Below the pieces are notes generated by a model. The model saw only the letters and a program-made list of their open reading frames with translations. It was not told the origin of the DNA and ran no database searches. From contig JABSSB010000096.1 in the NCBI GenBank assembly GCA_013214715.1, forward strand, positions 1 through 10,416: a stretch of DNA of 10,416 nucleotides, written 5' to 3'. A program made the translations under genes and the position numbers. Each line of letters opens with the position of its first letter. Position 1 is the first letter of the stretch. This document shows positions 7,130-10,416 of the stretch, piece after piece. This DNA comes from Paracoccaceae bacterium (GTDB lineage Bacteria > Pseudomonadota > Alphaproteobacteria > Rhodobacterales > Rhodobacteraceae).

Positions 7130-7582
7130 ATGGAACTGAACGACGAAATCCGCATCGCGGCGCCCAAGGATGTGGTTTATGCGGCTTTGAACGACGCCGA
7201 CGTGCTGCGCCAGGCCATCCCTGGTTGCGAAGAGCTGATCCAGCACAGCCCGACAGAGCTTGAGGCCACCGTCGTGCTTAAAATCGGGCCGGTGAAGGCG
7301 CGGTTCAAAGGCAATGTGGTGCTGGACACGGCGCAGGCCCCGGATGCCTTTTCGCTGTCCGGCGAAGGCAAGGGCGGCGCGGCGGGCTTTGCCAAGGGTG
7401 GTGCCGATGTGACCTTGTCCGAGGATGGCGGCGAAACCGTTCTGGCCTACACCGCCAAGGTCGATATGGGCGGCAAGATCGCCCAGCTTGGCAGCCGTTT
7501 GATTGCGGGCACTGCCAAGAAGCTTTCGGCCAAATTCTTCGCTGATTTTGCAGAGGTCGTCACGACGCGTGACGCGGCGTGA
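7130..7582 (+). CDS. coxG: CoxG, SRPBCC-fold CODH-associated protein
   Basis: CoxG belongs to the CODH subunit G family (SRPBCC/START-like fold with a hydrophobic pocket). It is not part of the catalytic hexamer; family work links it to binding CODH to the membrane and delivering quinone to it. The product is 150 residues. The family N-terminus MELNDEIRIAAPKDVVYAALNDADVLRQAIPGCE is split by the usual Ala-Pro turn (11-12), followed by the ATVVLKIGPVKARFKGNV strand pair and a C-terminal helix with LGSRLIAGTAKKLSAKFFADF. The protein ends a few residues after that helix and lacks the C-terminal extension of longer homologues (about 205 residues in Oligotropha). The start has AAAGGA at 7118-7123. 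It is the last gene before the terminator. It could function as a soluble lipid or quinone carrier here. Confidence 0.9.
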   Translation: MELNDEIRIAAPKDVVYAALNDADVLRQAIPGCEELIQHSPTELEATVVLKIGPVKARFKGNVVLDTAQAPDAFSLSGEGKGGAAGFAKGGADVTLSEDGGETVLAYTAKVDMGGKIAQLGSRLIAGTAKKLSAKFFADFAEVVTTRDAA

Positions 7583-7626
7583 TGCAGAGGGGGGCGCAGA
7601 GGGGAGCCTGCGCCTTCGGGAAGCGG

Positions 7627-7658
7627 CGCCCCGTCTCTATCGAGGGACGGGGCGTTTT
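7627..7658 (+). terminator. Intrinsic terminator of the cox operon
   Basis: CGCCCCGTC (7627-7635) pairs with GACGGGGCG (7646-7654). The stem extends inward through U-G, C-G and U-A pairs to a four-base loop ATCG (7639-7642), giving a 12-bp stem directly followed by TTTT (7655-7658). It lies 44 bases after the coxG stop and marks the end of the operon, so no coxH, coxI or coxK follows here. Confidence 0.88.
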
Positions 7659-7679
7659 CCTGACCCCATATAAACCCAC

Positions 7680-7712
7680 AAAAAATAAGCGGAGCCTTAT
7701 CGGCTCCGCTTA
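7680..7712 (-). terminator. Intrinsic terminator facing the pobA operon
   Basis: TAAGCGGAGCC (7686-7696) and GGCTCCGCTTA (7702-7712) form a perfect 11-bp stem with a five-base loop. Read on the minus strand it is followed by six U residues (A-run 7680-7685 on the plus strand). There is no T-run on the plus strand side, so it serves the leftward pobA transcript, whose stop codon lies about 185 bases upstream. It faces the cox terminator only about 20 bases away. Confidence 0.82.
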
Positions 7713-7896
7713 CCGCTTTGAAAAAGCTTTATAAAAACATTCACCACTCACTTGGAGGCTGATACAACGCCAAGGGCGCGCTCCCTCCGGGCCACCAATA
7801 TTGACCAAGTATTAAAATATTCTGATTTGCCAGCTTGTGAACCTAGTGGTTTCGATAGGTTGTTTTGGGTGGTTACGCTCTTATGCACACGCGTGA
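7713..7896. other. Partly AT-rich spacer, 3' UTR of the pobA transcript
   Basis: No convincing gene is present between the leftward terminator and the pobA stop. The stretch is visibly richer in A and T than its surroundings (for example 7718-7740 and 7797-7830), with a GC-rich island at about 7769-7795 that contains AGGGCGCGCTCCCT. Because the terminator lies at its far end, it should be transcribed as a long 3' untranslated tail of pobA. Such a tail could carry a 3'-end-derived small RNA or be the relic of an insertion; nothing in the sequence decides between these. Confidence 0.5.
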
Positions 7897-9066
7897 TCAG
7901 TAGGGCAGCCCTACGTAACTCAACGCAAGCGTGTGTTTTGCCCTATTATCCTCGGCCAACATGGCCATCTCGGTCTGTTGCATCCGCAGATCAAACTCGG
8001 ATTGATCGGGGAATCGGTGCAGCAGGGACGTCATCCACCAGCTGAATCGTTCGATCTTCCAGACCCGCGCCAGGGCGCGCGCGGAATACCCCTCCAAGGC
8101 TTGCACATCCTGATCCAGATAGCGGCGTTGCAACGCGTCCGACAGATAAAACACATCCGCCGCCGCAGCGTTCAGCCCCTTGGCCCCGGTGGGAGGCACG
8201 ATATGCGCAGCATCGCCGCACAGGAAGAGACGCCCATATTGCATCGGCTCACAGACGAAACTGCGTAAAGGCGCGATGGATTTTTCGATCGAGGGCCCGG
8301 TGACCAGCGTGTCGGCATACTGGCTTGGCAGGCGGTGGCGCAATTCATCCCAGAACGCCTGATCGGTCCAGTTGTCGACGTGATCATCCACGCGGCATTG
8401 CACGTAATAGCGCGACAGCATTGGATTGCGCATCGAACACAGCGCAAAGCCGCGGCCTGAATTGGCATAGATCAATTCGTGATGCGCGGGCGGGGTTTCT
8501 GACAGGATGCCGAGCCAGCCGAACGGATAGGTCTTTTCAAACTCGCGCCGTTTCTCAGATGGGATGGATTGGCGCGATACGCCGTGAAACCCGTCGCACC
8601 CGGCGATGTAATCGCAGTCGATGCGCTGGCTTTTCCCGTTTTGGGTGAAGCGGACATGGGGGCGGTCGCTGTCAAGATCATGCAGCTCCACATCGCTGAC
8701 CTCATGCAGGATCGGCGCGCCGCTGGCATCGCGCGCGGCGTAAAGGTCGCGGGTGACTTCGGTCTGGCCATAGACGATCACCGGCCGCCCGGCATGGCGG
8801 GTGAAGTCGATGCGCAGCTCTTTCTCGTCATGGGTCAGGATCGTGCCGTGATGCGGGATGCCGTCGCGAGCCAGCCGGTCGCCCACCCCGGCCTGCGTCA
8901 TCAGATCGACCAGACCCTGTTCCAGAACACCGGCGCGGATGCGCGACAGAACATGGTCGCGGCTTTGCCGTTCAAGGATGATCGTGTCGATCCCGGCCTT
9001 GTGCAGGATCTGACCCAGCAACAGGCCCGACGGCCCGCCCCCGATAATGGCAACCTGAGTTCGCAT
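7897..9066 (-). CDS. pobA: 4-hydroxybenzoate 3-monooxygenase PobA
   Basis: This FAD enzyme uses NADPH and O2 to hydroxylate 4-hydroxybenzoate to protocatechuate, the entry compound of the beta-ketoadipate pathway. It is cytoplasmic and has 389 residues (394 in Pseudomonas). FAD motifs are GGGPSG (9-14), the CDGFHG motif (157-162) and GDAAH (284-288) followed by PPTGAKGLN. Active-site residues of the Pseudomonas enzyme are present one position earlier: Tyr200, Ser211, Arg213, Tyr221, Pro292 and Tyr384 for Tyr201, Ser212, Arg214, Tyr222, Pro293 and Tyr385. This supports true 4-hydroxybenzoate specificity. The start has AGGAGG (plus-strand 9075-9080) eight bases before the ATG. It lies last in a leftward gene group, 55 bases after the broken PcaC-like gene, and ends well before the leftward terminator. 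Confidence 0.96.
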   Translation of the reverse strand: MRTQVAIIGGGPSGLLLGQILHKAGIDTIILERQSRDHVLSRIRAGVLEQGLVDLMTQAGVGDRLARDGIPHHGTILTHDEKELRIDFTRHAGRPVIVYGQTEVTRDLYAARDASGAPILHEVSDVELHDLDSDRPHVRFTQNGKSQRIDCDYIAGCDGFHGVSRQSIPSEKRREFEKTYPFGWLGILSETPPAHHELIYANSGRGFALCSMRNPMLSRYYVQCRVDDHVDNWTDQAFWDELRHRLPSQYADTLVTGPSIEKSIAPLRSFVCEPMQYGRLFLCGDAAHIVPPTGAKGLNAAAADVFYLSDALQRRYLDQDVQALEGYSARALARVWKIERFSWWMTSLLHRFPDQSEFDLRMQQTEMAMLAEDNRAKHTLALSYVGLPY

Positions 9067-9121
9067 GGACTGATCCTCCTGCGGGACAGACTGACCCGCA
9101 GGCGGTCAAAGTCAACGCGTG

Positions 9122-9435
9122 TCAGAGCAGACCCTGTTCGCCCAGCACCTTGCGGGCCGAGCGGAAGCATTCCAGCCCCTGCGGCACGCCGTAATAAATC
9201 GCGATGACATGGACGATGGCGCGCCGATCTTCGACAGGTTCATCATCGACGGTGTCGTGGCGTCGATCACATCGTCACCCCAGCCAAAGCCCCAGCACCA
9301 GGCGGTCATGGCGTCCTGAAAGGGACGGGTGAACTCATCCGCAGCGTCGAGGCTTTTCTGGACATACTCCGCGCCCAGCGTCGCCTTGCGCTGCTCCAGC
9401 CCTTTCAGAAAGAGGTCTTCGTCAAATTGGCCCAT
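9122..9435 (-). pseudogene. PcaC-like carboxymuconolactone decarboxylase, internal deletion
   Basis: From ATG at 9435 the first 72 codons read as a carboxymuconolactone decarboxylase-family protein (GLEQRKATLG, FQDAMTAWCWGFGWGDD, SMMNLSKIGA). AAAGGA lies at plus-strand 9442-9447 and the start overlaps the upstream gene's stop by 14 bases. At GGCGCGCC (9218-9225) the frame is lost. The family C-terminus continues in another frame for 32 codons (AIVHVIAIYYGVPQGLECF onward) to a TGA at 9122-9124. The expected middle, about 25 residues with the HEWETHCRGAL-type conserved helix, is absent. The pattern fits a deletion of about 76 bases. As read, translation runs in the wrong frame to a stop at 9112, giving about 107 residues. 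The relatives recalled are decarboxylase-fold paralogues of about 130 residues, not certain PcaC enzymes. A sequencing or assembly error could mimic this. Confidence 0.82.
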
Positions 9436-10135
9436 CACTGGTCCTTTCCGGCATGTTCAAAACGTGACGCAGTGAGGTTTCGATCTGCCCGCCGCAATAG
9501 ACATCGCCCAGCCGCGCCAGTTCCTGCCTGTCAAACTCGGCCAGCGCAGGCAGGGCGGCGATGCGATCCGCATGGGCCGCGATCATCGGCGCGTGGGTGT
9601 CCAGAACAGGGCGCAGCATATGCATGCGTGTGGTCATCGTATGCCACAGCGCGGCATTGACCAGATCGGCTAGCCCCAGCGCGTCACGTCCCAGAACGCT
9701 GGTCTGCGCCTCTGCCCCCTGTTCGAAAATTGCCATCCAGCGGGTCAGGCGGGGCAGGCCCGTGTCGTCCCAAGCCGCTTGGGTCCAGAGCTTTTCACCA
9801 CCGCCGCGAGTGATGTCGTTGAGCACATCATTGGCGTCACAGATCAGCTTGACCGTGGCGGCCCGGTCGGCGGGCGATATCGGCATCAGACCATGCGTGT
9901 CGCCCAGATAGCTCAGCACGGCCGTCAATTGGGACATCCAGACATCTGCTTTGGCATCATGCAGCAACGGAGGCGCCATGAAGGGCAGCGGCTGGCTGTC
10001 AGGGTCATCCTTGTAAAGCGCGATGACCTCTTGCGCGTCATGTTCGGCCCATGTCGCGCCGGCATAGGCCATGACCCAGCGGATCAGCTGACCCCGAAAC
10101 GGGATCGGCCAGTAATATAGGTCATAATCGCTCAT
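9422..10135 (-). CDS. Glutathione S-transferase-like protein
   Basis: The product is 237 residues and resembles the glutathione S-transferase superfamily. An N-terminal thioredoxin-fold domain starts YDLYYWPIPFRGQLIRWVM. The cis-proline region is LPFMAPPLLHD (50-60), and a SQLTAVLSYLG segment stands where the glutathione-binding S/T residue normally lies, although the usual Gln-Ser order is reversed to Ser-Gln. An all-helical C-terminal domain follows, with GRDALGLADLVNAAL in place of the typical N-capping Asp helix. No signal peptide or membrane segment is seen. The start overlaps the Rieske gene stop (ATGA) and its own end overlaps the PcaC-like start, so it is within one transcription unit. 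In that setting it may conjugate or isomerise a ring-cleavage or reactive intermediate, but the substrate cannot be told. The subclass is not recognised. Confidence 0.75.
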   Translation of the reverse strand: MSDYDLYYWPIPFRGQLIRWVMAYAGATWAEHDAQEVIALYKDDPDSQPLPFMAPPLLHDAKADVWMSQLTAVLSYLGDTHGLMPISPADRAATVKLICDANDVLNDITRGGGEKLWTQAAWDDTGLPRLTRWMAIFEQGAEAQTSVLGRDALGLADLVNAALWHTMTTRMHMLRPVLDTHAPMIAAHADRIAALPALAEFDRQELARLGDVYCGGQIETSLRHVLNMPERTSDGPI

Positions 10136-10416
10136 TCCGCGGCCTGTCGTGCGCCGGGGCCGTGCAGATGGGGTGTGTCGACTGCTTCGCGCATCCAGGA
10201 TTGCAGATGCAGGATCGAATGTTCGGAATTCACGCCGCAGCGCGGATTAACCACCAGAGGGCCGGGCACATAGCCGCGCGATTTCAGCCCGCGCTGCACG
10301 CTTTCGACGAGATGGATATCCTCTTCGACTGTGGTGGCGCGATCCTGCACCGCCAGCCTGCGCACGACTTCATCATCCATGCCATCTATGGAATACCACC
10401 CGCGCCAGACCACGAC
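10132..10416 (-). CDS. Rieske oxygenase alpha subunit, C-terminal fragment
   Basis: The reading frame is open to the window edge, so only the last 94 residues are seen. They match the end of the catalytic domain of ring-hydroxylating dioxygenase alpha subunits: EEDIHLVESVQRGLKSRGY, then PGPLV and GVNSEHSILHLQSWMREAV. By analogy with naphthalene dioxygenase the Asp of EED (codon 10318-10320) is a candidate for the carboxylate ligand of the mononuclear iron. The Rieske centre and two iron-binding His lie outside the window. Its stop overlaps the start of the next gene by four bases. Substrate is unknown; aromatic acids or quaternary amines are both used by this family, and the neighbouring pobA favours an aromatic compound. 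Confidence 0.82.
   Translation of the reverse strand, partial: VVVWRGWYSIDGMDDEVVRRLAVQDRATTVEEDIHLVESVQRGLKSRGYVPGPLVVNPRCGVNSEHSILHLQSWMREAVDTPHLHGPGARQAAE

Noticed and set aside
7686..7712. A second terminator for the cox operon
   Set aside because: The stem is followed by a U-run only on the minus strand, so it is assigned to the leftward pobA transcript.
7752..7796. A stretch ending CCGGGCCACCA that resembles the 3' end of a tRNA or an integration-site remnant
   Set aside because: The T-loop consensus (TTCRANY) is absent, the AGGG/CCCT stem has a six-base loop, and no matching acceptor strand is nearby. No integrase is visible.
8569..9207. A 212-codon plus-strand frame antisense to pobA
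   Set aside because: pobA is certain from its active-site residues; the opposite frame has no known motifs or ribosome site.

Overview
The window looks like chromosomal DNA of an aerobic alphaproteobacterium, most likely of the Rhodobacteraceae/roseobacter group. It is GC-rich, its codons mostly end in G or C, and the genes are tightly packed with strong GGAGG-type ribosome sites. The cox gene order and protein lengths match form I carbon monoxide dehydrogenase (CODH) clusters of aerobic CO oxidisers. The taxon is inferred; no rRNA or other marker gene is present.

Layout: 1-266 is the upstream region of a CO-oxidation operon. It holds a GC-rich palindrome, a phased TTCGCA repeat and a hairpin that buries the coxM ribosome site. 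From 267 to 7582 the plus strand carries coxM, coxS, coxL, coxD, coxE, coxF, an apparently unnamed 34-codon small gene, and coxG, followed by a strong intrinsic terminator (7627-7658). Bases 7659-7896 are a spacer, partly AT-rich, that holds a terminator facing the other way. From 7897 to the right edge the minus strand carries an aromatic-degradation group. In transcription order it is the end of a Rieske oxygenase alpha subunit, a glutathione S-transferase-like gene, a broken PcaC-like gene, and pobA.

How the genes work together: CoxM (FAD), CoxS (two 2Fe-2S clusters) and CoxL (Mo/Cu site) form the enzyme that oxidises CO to CO2. CoxL carries the form I signature AYRCSFR, with the copper-binding Cys at residue 385, and Glu760 and Gln237 at the positions expected from the Oligotropha enzyme. 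This points to a genuine CODH rather than a form II relative. CoxD (MoxR-type AAA+ ATPase), CoxE (VWA protein) and CoxF (XdhC-like) are the known maturation proteins of the Mo-S-Cu site. CoxG is a small lipid-binding-fold protein tied to membrane or quinone coupling. On the other strand PobA makes protocatechuate from 4-hydroxybenzoate.

The points most worth a second look are the hairpin that sequesters the coxM ribosome site, the 34-codon gene between coxF and coxG, the short CoxG without a C-terminal tail, and the PcaC-like gene broken by a deletion of about 76 bases. I found no CRISPR array, transposase, rRNA or intact tRNA. No wholly new multi-gene system is evident; the possible novelty lies in the cox operon's leader and its small gene.
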